A stretch of 64,000 nt of DNA from assembly GCA_020064725.1 (NCBI GenBank), contig JAGTWJ010000019.1, forward strand, positions 4,960,001 to 5,024,000. Reading direction: 5' to 3'. Below the pieces are notes generated by a model, which did not search any database, was not told where the DNA came from, and worked only from the letters and a program-made list of their open reading frames with translations. Below are positions 21,687 through 34,700 of the stretch, piece by piece. The DNA comes from Drechslerella dactyloides (taxonomy: Eukaryota; Ascomycota; Orbiliomycetes; Orbiliales; Orbiliaceae). Each line of letters begins with the position of its first letter. Position 1 is the first letter of the stretch. A program made the translations under genes and the position numbers.

Positions 21687-24679
21687 TTGACGGCATCTGA
21701 GACTTGAATCCCAACTAGTGCTCTGTTTTTTCTTCTTCCTCCGTGAATGGGAATCGCATATTGGTGGGTTGATTGTCGTCTGCTCCGTGAAGAATTTTTG
21801 ATTCTTCGTATTGCATTTTGTGGCGCCTGCTCCATTTGGGGGAAAAAGTCGCGTGCCTGCAGATTCATTTCGTACAATCGATCGGAGTCCTGTGATGGCG
21901 TGTAATTAGCTCGAGCTAGCATTTCATGGCGTTCGTGCTTTTTGATTCAATTAGTCACGCATATAATATACAAGCTATAAGGAGAGCTGAAGGTATAATT
22001 GTACTATAGTATTGACTCGATAAACACAAATTAATCTGCATCTAATCATATGGATTTATGGGTTTACGATATCGATATATATATGCTTTCCCGTTGATTG
22101 TGAACTCATGCATTATACCGGCTCTACGTGCCCGCGTGACTAGAATATGCACGTATGCGAGACCCTAAGCGCCCGAGCATTCGTTCACATCCGCATGATA
22201 CTTGAAATCTCAGAATCGTAATGATCAGAAATATAGGAATCCGATTCAGCCTCAACCTGCTAACGTTCGACCCGATTGAGACTAATCCAGTGACCTCGTC
22301 CAATCATAAACTCCGGCGTAATAGTGGCTTGTGCCATTGGCCTTTTGTCTCGCGACAGCCTCGGTGGCTGCCGGCACATGGGCACCTCCTGCAGCATGCG
22401 CGGACGCAGTTCGCAGTTCGGCGTGGTTTGGCCGGTGTCTCTGTGTTGGAGGGGGGCGCTGGTGGAGTGCTCTTGGCCTGAAGTCGAGGAAGCGCTCCTC
22501 GAGAGGGCGGACGAAGGAACGAACGAACGCGGCGGAGTTGACCCAACTCGAACTCCGTGTCACCTGTGCAGCTCTCCCGAGTGGCCTGATCATGCAGTTC
22601 GGCTGGTGGCGTTCGTCTTTCGGGGCCGAGGCCTGCTCGGACGGGTTGACAGAGAGCTTCCATTGCAGCTTCTATTGCTTAATATAGCCTCGAACTCGTT
22701 ATCGCCAATTATTGTCCACGTACGTCTATCACGCTACTTATCGACGCGATACATGCGGTAGGCTAACTCTGGCTATTTAATCCAGCGAGCATGGGTAGGT
22801 ACCGCCAGTGCGAGCCTCGATGTCGCTTGTTCCCCCATGGCTCCGGCTCCCAACAGAACAGAGCGGTCACTTCTGAAACTTTGTTTCGCACCGGCCGGCG
22901 ACCATTTCTTTTGCATAACCAACTTTTTTTTTTTTTTGAAATAACGGATCGTGGTACGGGAGTTCCATCTGGGGGTGGATGAGGCGGACCTCCCCTCCAA
23001 CCGAATTCCCTGTTTCAGCTGTCTACGAAGAGCATTGTCCTGGCTTCCCAATGGTGGACGTAACCAATGCCCTTGAGCACTGGCTGATACACTGGTATAC
23101 CCGTTGCTCGAGCACCTATATCGTAAGGAGTTCCTTCTGCTATACCTACAGCCATCATGCATATGGCGGTGCATAATTAACACAGGCTGATAACTGACTC
23201 GGTTTTTGGGAACTGTCAACAATTTCAGCTCCAGCTCCAGCTCCGAGGAGGTTCTTGACAGGCATCTTTGGCGTGTCGGATTTTCTAACCGAACGAGAGA
23301 CCAATGGCAGGCATGCGCAAGAGGCTAAAGCATGCACCAAAGTGCAGCAGGACTCGGAAAGCTAAGAGGTTACTTCGACTTGCTCGATTTAGAAAAAAAA
23401 ATCGCGGCGGTCGCGGTTCCAGACCTCCAGCCGAAATCCGCTCGCCCTAGGCCGAGAAGCACGGTCTAGAACAGTATCGATAGGTTGTTTCTTCAGGGTC
23501 CACGATGCCACTGGGACTCTCCAGTTGGGTCCACACCTTCCACCGGCTCCCATTGCATTGGGACCATCCTCGCAATAAATGCATTCGCTCGCATGCAAAA
23601 GTAAGAAAAAATCATGCATCGGCCAGCTCCCTAACTCGGCACCGCTGCATATGCAAAGGGAGCTTGCACTTGGGAAGCTCGTCGTGAGATTATGGAGCAA
23701 ACTGCCGCAACTTTGACCCTTGCCTAACCTCTCGGCTGGATGCGCGGTCGCATACGAATGCTGCAAAAAAAACCACTGACAATACGTCTTTTCGACATTG
23801 TTGTCTGCAGGTAGGTTGGATACTTCTTTCTCTTTACCGTGCTCAATAGCTTATGTATACGTTTGAGGACCCACAGGCTGGAAAACAGATCCACGAATCA
23901 TCGATGTATCGTTGCACGGAATTTGCCTAATGTTTTTGGATTGGGCGTGTCAATGAATAAGCAGAAGAGCGAGGGAAAAAAAGAAAGAACAAGAGGACTA
24001 AAGAAAGGCGCGCGGCGACCTATCAGCTGAGGGGCTCTGGATTCCTCCTATAGTAGCTCAAAAGAAAAGTATACCATCTTTTCTTCTTCGATACAGCTGC
24101 ACTTGCTGGCTGGGCTATCTGCGACCTCCCTTGTTAGCATGATGCCTGCACGGGTTCAAAGGTTTCAACTGGAGACCTGCTTGACCGACCCGAATCTTCG
24201 GCGCGCTACCCAGCAAAAACCTGCATGTTCGCGGGCGGATCGCACAAAAAAAAAAAAAAGTGATGAATAAGGGACCTCTCTCCACAGCTGCGAAATGCAT
24301 AATTGAGAAGCAACCCCCATCTCTATCCTACGGTCTATTTTCTGTGGCCAAACAGGCGAATAGACAAGAATGACCCTTATGTTGTCATCGCAGACACCGT
24401 CCCTTGCATTCAATTTATGGTGCGAAGCTGCGCCATCGGTTCGAGTCAGCTCGAAGCTATCCATATAGAATTACCTCCTATATATAACTTCAAAGCTATA
24501 TAGGTCGCGCCGACCCGGCAATACGGTTCTCGATACGATCTACCCCAGAGTCAAAGAAAAGCATTCAGCTATCAGACATCACTCTCGTTGGAAATTATTC
24601 CCTCGGCAGCCTGCTCTGCAATTGCGCGCGCCGCCTGCTGGGCGTCCATTCGTTTCTTGCGCTCGTTCGTTCCAACAGT
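21687..24679. other. Intergenic region, no gene recognised
   Basis: 3 kb with mononucleotide runs (T14 near 22923, A13 near 24246). A GC-richer patch at 22300-22690 has overlapping open frames on both strands, none with a recognisable domain. No gene supported. Confidence 0.45.
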
Positions 24680-25608
24680 ATGGAACACACCTATCCGACT
24701 TCAGGCTCAACTTCAACGTCTACAAGCAGTTCCATGAACTCTTTACGTCCACTGCTACCTCGCGCAGAGGGTGTGCATGGCCCAAGTCCATCTGACTTAT
24801 CCGCTGGGAAGAGGAGAAAAGCGAGCAATGCTTGCACAGAATGCAGATCACATAAGACCAAGGTCCGTCGCTCGCTCGTCAATCCACGTTTTTTTGTTTC
24901 GCGGATTCATGTCAAAGGGCGATAGTTTGTTTTCCTTGTCACTACGACCGTCTCGTGGCTCCTATCTCCTGTTGTATAACGTAAAAAAGCTAATTGGATA
25001 CAACGGGCCTGATCGGTGAGATCGTGTAGTGCGACCAAGGCGTCCCTTCTTGCTCCGCGTGTCGTCGAAGAGGTGCCGGTGAATGTATCTACATTCCTGG
25101 AAATGATGGGAGGCGGCGAGACCCCGTCGAGCGACTTCGAAGAGACAACGACATGATGAAGACGGTGCTGCAAGCGATTAAAAGCTCATCTGCGGAGGAT
25201 GCGCATGCGATTGTCGAGTCAATTCGCTCAGACTTTACGCTGGAGGACCTAGTCTCGCTCATACACAGTCGTGGGACCGAGTTCTCAGAGGCCTCCCCAT
25301 CATCCTTTGGGTCGGCCTCGAATTCCGCATCCACTGAACTGGAGAGCCCGCCTGGGAGGAAGGTCCTGCACAGTCCCGATAGCCATGCACACCATCATCA
25401 AAGGGAGCGAAAGTCTCACATGGCCGGAGAACCAGATTTGGAACTCCCTCCAATAGCAAACCACCACCACCGCGATTACCACCACTACGGACAGCACCGC
25501 GACCATCGGAAATACCCAGCGACATCCCCAGGCAAATTGCCAGTGTTTGAGGCTGCTACGCGTCCGCTGACCACCGACGAGTATCGACATTTCCCCCCAA
25601 CCCTTTGA
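24680..25608 (+). CDS. Short Zn(II)2Cys6 zinc-cluster protein, His-rich
   Basis: Exons 24680-24862 and 25030-25608 give 253 aa. The intron falls inside the zinc cluster, directly before the third Cys. Joined, the motif is C-x2-C-x6-C-x6-C-x2-C-x7-C (residues about 52-80), preceded by basic KRRKAS: the DNA-binding cluster of fungal GAL4-type regulators. The linker (NDGRRRDPVERLRRDNDMM) and a following helix look like a short coiled-coil dimerisation element. A His-rich stretch follows (ANHHHRDYHHYGQHRDHR), and the protein ends soon after. The large fungal-specific activation/middle-homology domain is missing, so this is a small regulator or a truncated gene. The donor GTCCGT is weak, so the first junction has some uncertainty. 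Target genes unknown. Confidence 0.78.
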
Positions 25609-27276
25609 CCAACAGGAAGTCGGCCCGCGTGGGCAAAGGCTGGAGGTGCTGATCCTCTTTTCCGTTCCTTCCATTTTTCCTTTTTTTTGGATCTTCTCTA
25701 GAACTTTAAACTTTGTTCACCGGAACGGCAAACAGCGAACACGAGAGATAACTATAGAAGCTAGTGCGGACGCTGACTTGGCCGCGACCTTGACCTGAAG
25801 AAGAAGAAGGGTAGACTTCAGCTCCGCTGAAGGTCCCTGGCGACGGATGTGGAAGTGGGGAATTAGGTAGCAAACATCGGTGGAAGGAGCGGAGCTAGGC
25901 TAGGCTGGGAGCTCACACGAACCAGAGGGCTGGGATCCACGTTTTCTGCAGGCGGCTTCGAGTTCGCGAGTTCAGAGAGTCGCGGGAACTCTCTCGATGG
26001 GGGAAAGGCAGAGTGCAGCTGGGCTGGGGGGGGACATATGCACACCGGTTAACGGTTGAGGGAGGATATGCGCTATGGAAGGAAAGCCCCCAATGGATTA
26101 GAATCAAGCAATCTGGGATGCCGTTGCAGAGTTTCCAAGGCCGAGTATATGCATAATAGCTGCATGCATAGTGCCACCAGCAGATTTACAGAGACGTTCG
26201 ACTTGTTTCTTGTTATTTCCATTTGAGCTCTGCCGTGCCGTAGACGCACACCTGGCACCACATTTTTTTTTCTTCTCTTTAGCCTGCAGATTTGTTAAAA
26301 CCGTCAACCTTTTTTTTCTCTTTCCTTTTCGCAGGTGGCCACCTGCACGCTAAAATGCCATCCTTTGTTCCCGCTTGAGTTTCTGTAGACCAAAGCACGG
26401 GCTTCCCGGTCTCCGGACTCGGAGCCAGATAACCCCAGCAAAAAGCCGCGTATGAAAAAGTATGGGATTTTGTAAGTCGAGCACGGATTCGATTGTGGCG
26501 TTTGGAGGCGCTTTGTGTCTAGAGCGGTCGATTAGCCGCCAGTTAGGCCGGTGGCAGCCACAGAGTCGACTAGTCTAGGCTTGTCATTCGTTCCCGGTGG
26601 AAAGGTCTCTAAGGAGTACTTTGTGAGAACTTTCGTGCGAGGGAGCGCAGCTTGGACCACGATCGAACGACACTAGTACAATCGATTAATTCCGCGCTCG
26701 TGCCCTCGCGACCACGCTGACCCGAAGCCCCCCTGATCCAACGTTACGTGGAATCACTCGAGCTCAAATACTTCTTATACGCGAACAAGCCAGGATCCGG
26801 CCAGTGCAGGTTCTCCAACAATCGTATTGAATACCCCGATCGATCCTCGCTGCGCCCGACAGGCGTATGCTCCGGATTTGGGGACGGAGGCGGTGACATT
26901 CAGCGTCCGCCCGTCCGCCCGTCCGTCAACTGTCGTCGTCGTCCTATCGATACGAATCGCCACCTGCAGCTCCAACTAGTTCTCTCGGAGCCTAGCAAGC
27001 GTCGGGCTTGCTCGATCCATGCGCCTGCCTGTGGGCACCGCGCGAGGCAGCCAGTGCCGAGTCGACTCGATAGGCCAGCTGGCTAGCTAGGCAGCTGGCG
27101 TGCATACATACACAGCAGCCAGCATCCGCAAGTATACGCCTGGCAGGTCCGACAGTTTGGAGAGTTCCGATCGATCTGGGGAACAATATCCTGCCAGTTG
27201 GGTCCGCTGAATCTTGTTTTGGGGTTGCACAAGCGCCGCCGGCCGCTGACTTAAGCAGGCCTGCCAACATCCATCC
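25609..27276. other. Intergenic region upstream of the histidine kinase
   Basis: 1.7 kb with T-rich runs near 26265-26330 and a TGCATGCA octamer at 26161-26168. Repeated GTCCGCCC units occur near 26905-26925. It is GC-richer toward the kinase start. Open frames here have no recognisable content. Confidence 0.45.
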
Positions 27277-30200
27277 ATGCCGGCAACGCACTTTGCCGAT
27301 GGCGTCGACGCCTTGGCTCTAACCGCCGCCGCCGACATCGCGGACTTCAGGCTGCTCGACGCCCTTGCCGGCGATGAGAAGCCATCGTTTATCGTCCGGT
27401 TGCACCCGCGGCCGTCGTGCCACTCGCAGCCCGTCTGCTGGTTCAATTCGTCCGCCCGTCGGCGGCTGAGACTCGGCCGGGTCCCATCGAATGCGTCGAC
27501 GCTGCCGCAGACGGACAATGGCTCGGGTTTGAATTCGTATTCCACATCGACGTCCTCGAACAGTGGCACCGGTATCAGCACGGCGTCTCTTTCGCAGTAC
27601 GACAGCGACTTTCATGCGTGGATACTCAACCGGCTTGCAGTCTGTCCAAATGGCAACGGGAGCGGCCCCGCAATCCCGTACTACACCTGTACGAAGGGAA
27701 TCCTGTGGACCACTACGACGCTGGAAGCTGGTGGAACCCAGTACCTTCTCTTCACGGGAATTCCCCTGTCTTTGAAGTCACCCTTAGAATATGACCGACA
27801 GAAGGCGCGGGGACCCACGAGTGAAATCTCAGCTCAGAATTTGAGCGGTGATGACCCTGCAAGCGGCCTACAAAGCTCATCGCCATTGACGGACCTTCGC
27901 AAGGACTGGGGGGCGCGTCGGCTGAGCTGGTTCAAGCCGGAGAGATGGTCCGTCAGCCTCCCTGGCAGTCCTACGACTAGGATCAGCGATACTCCTGATC
28001 TATGTCTCGAAAGGAGACCGTCTATAGCTCTGCAGCCGCCATATCATGATCGATGCGGGGAGCTCACGCCCCTGGATCCAGGTCCGCCAGCAAGAATTAC
28101 ACTGGCATATAACGAGCCGGAGAAGGAGCATGTCCCGGTCACCAATATAGATAATAGCAAAGCACCTTCTGGAGATGCTCTCAAGGACCCTACCAATGAT
28201 ATGGACCATCCAAATGGTATGTCAACACACCACCAATCCTTAGTACAAAAGCTCAATGTCTAAGGCTAATTGTTGATGTGCTAGTGTCGATCATCGACTG
28301 GACTCGGCACGAGTCTAGCGACCTGCTTCCTGAGCACACCAAATTGATCCGTGACTATGATTGGAGCACTACTCCTCTTGGACCAATTGAAGACTGGCCA
28401 CAAAGTTTAAGAACAGTTGTCGTGCTGATGTGTGCCTCGTGCTTTCCATCGGCTCTTTATTATGGGCCGGACTTCACTCTCATCTACAACGACCCGTTCA
28501 AGGTCATGATGTCTGGTATGCATCCATGGGGCTTAGGCAAACCTTGCCGTGAGGTCTGGGGCGATGTGTTCGACGACCTGCTGCGTACCCGATTTGCGAA
28601 GGTCATACGGGGTATACCGACATTTCAAGAGGACCACGAGGTATTCATGATGAGAGAAGGCATAACTGAGCAGACTTTTTTCTCCTGGACTTTGAACCCT
28701 ATTGTTGACGAGAGTGGAAAATGTGCGGGCATATGGAACTTTTCGGTCGACTTGACTGCCAGAGTTGTCGCCGCCAGAGGCTTTCAAATGCTGGGCGAGA
28801 TTGGCCGCCGTACGAGTGGGATGACAAGCTCCGAAGAGTTCTGGAACAGGTTCCTCGACGGCATGCAGACTAACGAGACTGATGCTCCTTTTGCACTGGT
28901 GTATTCACGAGTCAGCAATTACGCCGAAAGTTCGAGTTGCTCGGATGCTCCAGTCCGAAAATCCAATCATGACTTCACAGTTGAATACGAAGGGTCTTAC
29001 AACATCCCTGAAGGACATGTATGCAGGCCGCAGCGGATAAACCTCGGTGAGTCGGACGAAGGGTTTGCGGCCGCCTTTAGGGAGGCATGCGACCATGAAG
29101 TCTTGTATCTGAAGGGTAACAGCTTGGTACCCCCACAGCTCCTGGAGGGGCTCACTTCTTCGTTTGGGGATGCTGTGGAAGCTGTTGCGGTCTGTCCGAT
29201 TCACTCGCATAGTGCTGCAGACGAAATTTCTGGATTCTTAGTGCTGGGACTCAATACACGGCGGCTCTGGAATGACGATTATAAGTTGTTCGTGGAGCTA
29301 CTAATCCAGCAACTGTCGAGTGCCTTATCGGCCAGCTTCTTCTTCGAAGCGGAAGTGCGACGCAGCGAGAACCTGGCGCGTATTGCAGCCATGGAGAAGA
29401 TAATATTGTCTAATCAGCTGGCTGCAAAGACGGTGGAGGCTAGAGCGAATGAATCGCGATTCAAGAGGCTCACGGATCTTGTACCTGTGGGAATATACAT
29501 GTGCGATGCAAACGCGAAGGTCTACTTTGTTAATGATGCCTGGCACGAAATCACAGCATTTCCGAAAGGTGTAGACCTAACGACTTGGATGGACTACGTG
29601 CATCCAGATGACCGCGATAACCTGCGGGCGGAATTCACCAGCATATCAGAACGCACAGCAGATGCTGTTCCCCATACCTTTCGCTGGCTCACGCCGTACA
29701 CCACGAAGGATGGACAGGTTATGGAACGGTGGACGTTTGGGTCGACTCAAGTCGAGATTGCGGAAGACGGCTCTATTGCGGGGTACTTGGGCGTGACGAT
29801 GAACATCTCGGAGCAGAAGTTGAGGGAACAAACCCAGAAGAAAAGACTTGAAGAGGCAACAGAGCTTAAGCGGCAGCAAGATGTGAGACCCAAATCATTC
29901 GCTCTCTCAAATACGGGCATATTACGGCGTGAATACTAATACGAACCATTATGGTGCAGAACTTCGTCGACATTGCTAGTCATGAAATGAGTATGTAAAA
30001 CGAGTCACCGTTGTGAACGTCTTCTTGATCAGCTCATGGTACTAAAATTTTGTGTTCTATATAGGAAACCCGCTTTCCGCAATTCTACAGCTCAGCGATA
30101 TCATCATCAGCTCCTTACAGGGCTGCAATAAATACTACAAGGGGTGTGACCCGCAATTACAGGAGGAAATAACGGCTGCTATCGATGCAGCTCAAACAAT

Positions 30201-31727
30201 CCTGCTATGCGCGAGCCACCAGAAACGAGTCGTTGATGATATTCTTACCTTGTCGAAACTCGACTCTGCGCGCCTGATGATCACACCTGTGGACGTGCAG
30301 CCTGTCGCGATCGTAAATGAAGCCATGAAAATGTTCAAGCAAGAGTGTCTCCTGCATGAGATCTCTATGGAATTGGAGGTAAGAATCCCTTGGCAACTCG
30401 GATGCTGTACAAAGCTCTCGGGCATGCGTGTGGCTAATAGAGGACTGTATCTGAAAATGCAGGTTGACGAGGGCTATAGAAATCTATCCGTGGACTGGGT
30501 GAAGCTTGATCCAACAAGGCTGCTTCAGGTGCTAATTAATTTGTTAACAAACGCCATCAAATTCATTCGATCGGAAGCTGAAAGAACGATAACTGTCACC
30601 ATGAGTGCTTCTCTGGATAAACCCGTTGACCCGGAGGGGTTGATGGTTTTCCCATCCGTGAGAAAGATGAGCGAGTCATTAGCTGTGGAAGTAAACGACT
30701 CCGAACAACCTGAAGATTCTGTATTCCTATCCTTCGAGGTCAAGGATAGTGGCAGGGGGTATGTATCGCTGAAGCCCGACCGGCCGTTGATGAACAAAAC
30801 TGACTGATCGACTGCAGTCTGACGAACGAAGAGAAAAAAATGCTGTTCCAGAAGTTCAGCCAAGCGTCCCCACGAACCCATATACAATATGGAGGCAGTG
30901 GCCTCGGGCTCTTCATATCCCGTGAGCTGGTTCAGCTCCAGTGCGGCGAGATAGGAGTGCTCTCAGAGGCAGGCAAAGGATGTGCATTTTGCTTCTACAT
31001 TAAGGGGTCGAGAGGCGAGCCTCAAGGCACCGAGATACCAGCGTATGCGAGAACCATAGCGCCTGGGTCTCATACGAGGCGGTCGTCCTTACAGCTGTCA
31101 TCACCATTTGAGCCGGCCTCTCGATCTGGGAGTCCCGGGGTAGTTTCGACTGTGGCTGAAGGGAATTGCTCGGGAACGCCGGATTACAAGCGGTTGCGTG
31201 GCTATCAAGTGCTTATCGTCGAGGATGTAGGTGGTGGAATCTATTTTCATAGCCGGGTCAGCTCGGAGCGGCACGAATATTTTGCTAATGTAGTGCCTTG
31301 TTTTCTCATCTTGCAGAACCTTGTCAACCAAAAGGTTGTTCGAAAGCAGCTCCAAAAGCTTGGATGCAATACGCACGTTGCGAATCATGGGCTTGAGGCG
31401 CTGGAAAAAGTCATGCAGTCCAAACTGTACATGAAAGCTGCTGAGGATGCGTATGATCTAACGGTGATATTGATGGATGTTGAGATGCCGATCATGGATG
31501 GCCTCAAGGCTACTGGGGAAATCAGAAGACTGGAGGCGGAGGGCTCGTTGGTGAGGCGAATACCGATCATAGCAGTAACAGCGAATGCGCGGCCGGAACA
31601 AATCAAACAGATGAGGGATGCTGGTATGGATGATGTGCTCAGCAAGCCATTTCGGATGCCAGAGCTTGTGAGCAAGCTGGAGCATGTCTTACAGAACGGT
31701 GGGCTGACTGCGAGAGCGCCGTCGTGA
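27277..31727 (+). CDS. Hybrid histidine kinase with PAS domains and C-terminal receiver
   Basis: Seven exons: 27277-28216, 28285-29882, 29960-29990, 30065-30378, 30463-30758, 30818-31226 and 31317-31727. They give 1332 aa with every phase consistent. The N-terminal third is Ser/Pro-rich with a weak PAS-like part. Residues about 315-475 hold a PAS-like sensor (DWPQSLRTVVVLM, YYGPDFTLIYND), then a GAF-like stretch, then a second PAS (PVGIYMCDANAKVYFVNDAW, YVHPDDRDN). The H box is FVDIASHEMRNPLS with phospho-acceptor His about residue 854. ATP-binding boxes follow: N (LLQVLINLLTNAIKF), G1 (VKDSGRG), F (LFQKFSQAS) and G2 (GGSGLGLFIS). The receiver has VLIVEDN, phospho-acceptor Asp about 1250 (ILMDVEMPIMDG), Thr (AVTANA) and Lys (LSKPF). 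It should phosphorylate an HPt protein (Ypd1) in a stress or signal pathway. No membrane segment seen, so probably cytosolic. The exact fungal HHK class is not assigned. Confidence 0.92.
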
Positions 31728-34700
31728 GGTGGTAAGTTTTCGCGTGTGCGCACGGGTCTGATGGCAATATCCGTGCGATTGGGGATGTGCATATGCGCAT
31801 GTGTTAGTCTCGGGGACGCTACTCCTGCGACCTTGTCCAGGTGTATTTTAACTTTCTGGCGCTTCTGGAGGTTTACTATCAACTTTGGATTCATTTTCTT
31901 TTGACTTTGTCTCGAAATTCCTTGATTTTTAGCGTTTTCCGGGCTGCGAAATGCAGAAGCACGGTTCTATTGGACACTATAGGGGAGGGGGTCGAGGTCA
32001 CAGTACTGCACTTCGAGAGGGGAAAACTTACAACGACCTGCGGGTCTAGTTGATACCATTAACAATGCGATGTGGTCATCAATGCAAGAAAGCAGGACCA
32101 AAGAGGAAGTATCAACAACGGTTCAGGCGCGGAGAATCATCGAATCCTAGTCATTGCAACATACTACCGGTATTTTCCGGGCCACATTGTCTTCGTGCAC
32201 TTACGGCTCCGCGGCACAGTTGACTGGATCAAGGCAGCCATCGCGACAATGGTGGTGCCGAAAGCTATTCAAGGGCCGACCGATTGTGTCTCGGCTGGCT
32301 GCTAGCATGCTGTGATCGTGCTCTTTTTGCCCATTGCGATGCCGTCGAATGCCGTCCGTCAGCTTGAATACAAGCACTTAAGTACATGCAGGGCTGCGCA
32401 TTTATTAATGTTACATCCCGTCAAGCACGTTTTCCGATCTCGATCTTCGTGCACTACTACCATGGTAAGCCTTTCCACAAGGCATGAAAGTGGAGCGGCC
32501 GTTTCGACGCCTTCTTTCCTTTGTGAAGCACGCGTGGCATTAAATCTTGCCAAACTAGTAATAACTTGGCACATGACCAATTAAATTTGGCGCAAAAAGC
32601 ATGGTTTTGGCACGGTCCTTCGCCTGGCATCGAGGATCACGTCGTTGTGGCAAGCGAGTGCCCGCTCACCTTGATACGAATATGTCTGAACTTTGCAAGT
32701 GACTGTGACGAGAGATACCAATTGCTGAATGATAAGAACTTACTTGCATTGCATGCTCGTAAACTCCCAGCTCGAGGCCACGCCGCCCGAAAATCAGAAG
32801 TTTCACTTCAGGTGGCCAAGCGTCTTTCAGGCTGCATTCCATCGAATTGATTAGTGATAACGAGGCTGCGAGACATTTTCTCGAAAGCGTCGTGCCTTGT
32901 CTGTTGCCGAGAGTCCCAATGCAACTCCACACTCTTGCAAGCATGCGCACGCATGCGTATGCAATATATATTCAGATGGCGCCTGACATCGAGGCTAATA
33001 TATTCTATCCACCCATACATGCGCGCATATGCGCATGCATGCGTCCATGTGCACAGAGGGCAAGCAGGCACATGAGCTCCGAGTGAGTGCGAAACGGGCA
33101 GAAGGTATCGAAAATCGATCGCCGTGATTCAATCGACGCGGCACAAAACAAGCGGAATGGGTTCTAGACTTCCGAGCGTTTGGAGGTACTCCTGCACAAG
33201 GATGGCTCAGTTACACGAGCATTCCACCTGGAACAAGCCTGCTTAGCTTATTGCAGTCTGTTAGCTTCAACGCCAGCGCCCGAGACTAACGCCAGCGACA
33301 AAACAGGGAACATTCCTCGAGGCAAGGCTCCTAGCGCAGCTTTGGATTGGTCGGGTATCGTCGCCGCTTGGTTACCGGTGAGACATCTGCGATAGCCGTT
33401 TTGATGCTTGGTGGATTTGTACGAGACTGCTTACATAGGCATGCTCATGTCGGCAGCGTGGTAAATATCCGCTGTGGATACTTCAATTGTCTAGTAGATA
33501 TTAATATATCCCTGATTATTGTTTAGTGTGCTCTCGCCGTGGCACAATTCAGAAAACACCCGTGGGCGTATAATGGTCATCGCCAAGATGCAAAATTGAT
33601 TAATCGATATTGATGGTATCATCTGGCAGCTTGCAAACGAGCATTGTCGGGCCGATTCGTTCTGAATGGGATAGTTCTATGCATGCAAGCAGGCTGCCCT
33701 CGAGCTCCGTCGTCAGTTTTGCCTTGTAGTCTCGATGTGATGGCTCATCGCGTCGTCCTCTGAGGGATCCATGAATTAACTGGATATTGGCGGGCAAGTA
33801 AGCTAGTCTGGGAGCCGTTATTTTAGGTTGTCACAGCCTGCAATATATGCGCATAGTTCAATGCCAAACAAACCAGGGATAGATACTGTCAGGAGCAAAC
33901 CTCTGCTGGCTGTATTTGTCTATCAGTTGCCCTTGGTGTATCGGGTCGGTCAATCCGATTAGTGCGAAATACAGAAGTTCAATGTTCGAGCTCATACCCG
34001 CTGTATGCGGAACCGGAATCAAATCAAGACTCGTTTAGAACCCCATGAAGACAAACACATGCTTTTAGCTTGGACCCACTTGACCTCGTCTAGGTGCAGA
34101 CGCTTGTTTGCTTGACTTTGACGCTTGGTACCTTCGTAAGATCTTGACTACAAGGGTCATTTCGGTACCTAATAGTTTCTCAATGGTGTGGGCAATATAT
34201 CGTGACGGGACTGTTGCTCGCGGGTCTTGTATCCGGCTTTGACATTCAATCCGAAGCAATTTGACAACTGTAGTTCGTCTTTCTGTGCCGCCATAGGCTC
34301 ACATATGGATAGTCTAGATGTCTTGCTAGATTAAAGGGTTTCTTTATGTATATTCCATACAATCGCAGTCGATCGGCTCGTCTTCCACCCCCCCGGAGAT
34401 GAATGGTGGAGGATGTGGAATCTGCCCAAGCGGGCTGTGAGCGTATGGCCCGGCAAGGCTCTCAAAGTTCACCCTCTTCATTTCGGAATCGGACCTGCTC
34501 ATTGGCGCTGCAAATCCCATTATATTAAAACAAAATCTGTTCCGAGACTAGACAAATGCGGCGACCTACATGTACCTTTCAGAAAATCGTTTGCTAACCA
34601 GAGAGCACTCATGAACAAAGGCCACTGCTCAGGGCCGGAGATCCTCGAGACACTTTGGCGCTGGATTGGTCGTTTCGACATTGATAGTCGCGCTGGTTCG

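Noticed and set aside
20625..31727. Possible secondary-metabolite or virulence cluster (secreted protein, zinc-cluster protein, kinase)
   Set aside because: No synthase, tailoring enzyme or shared promoter logic; the genes are separated by 1.7-3 kb gaps.
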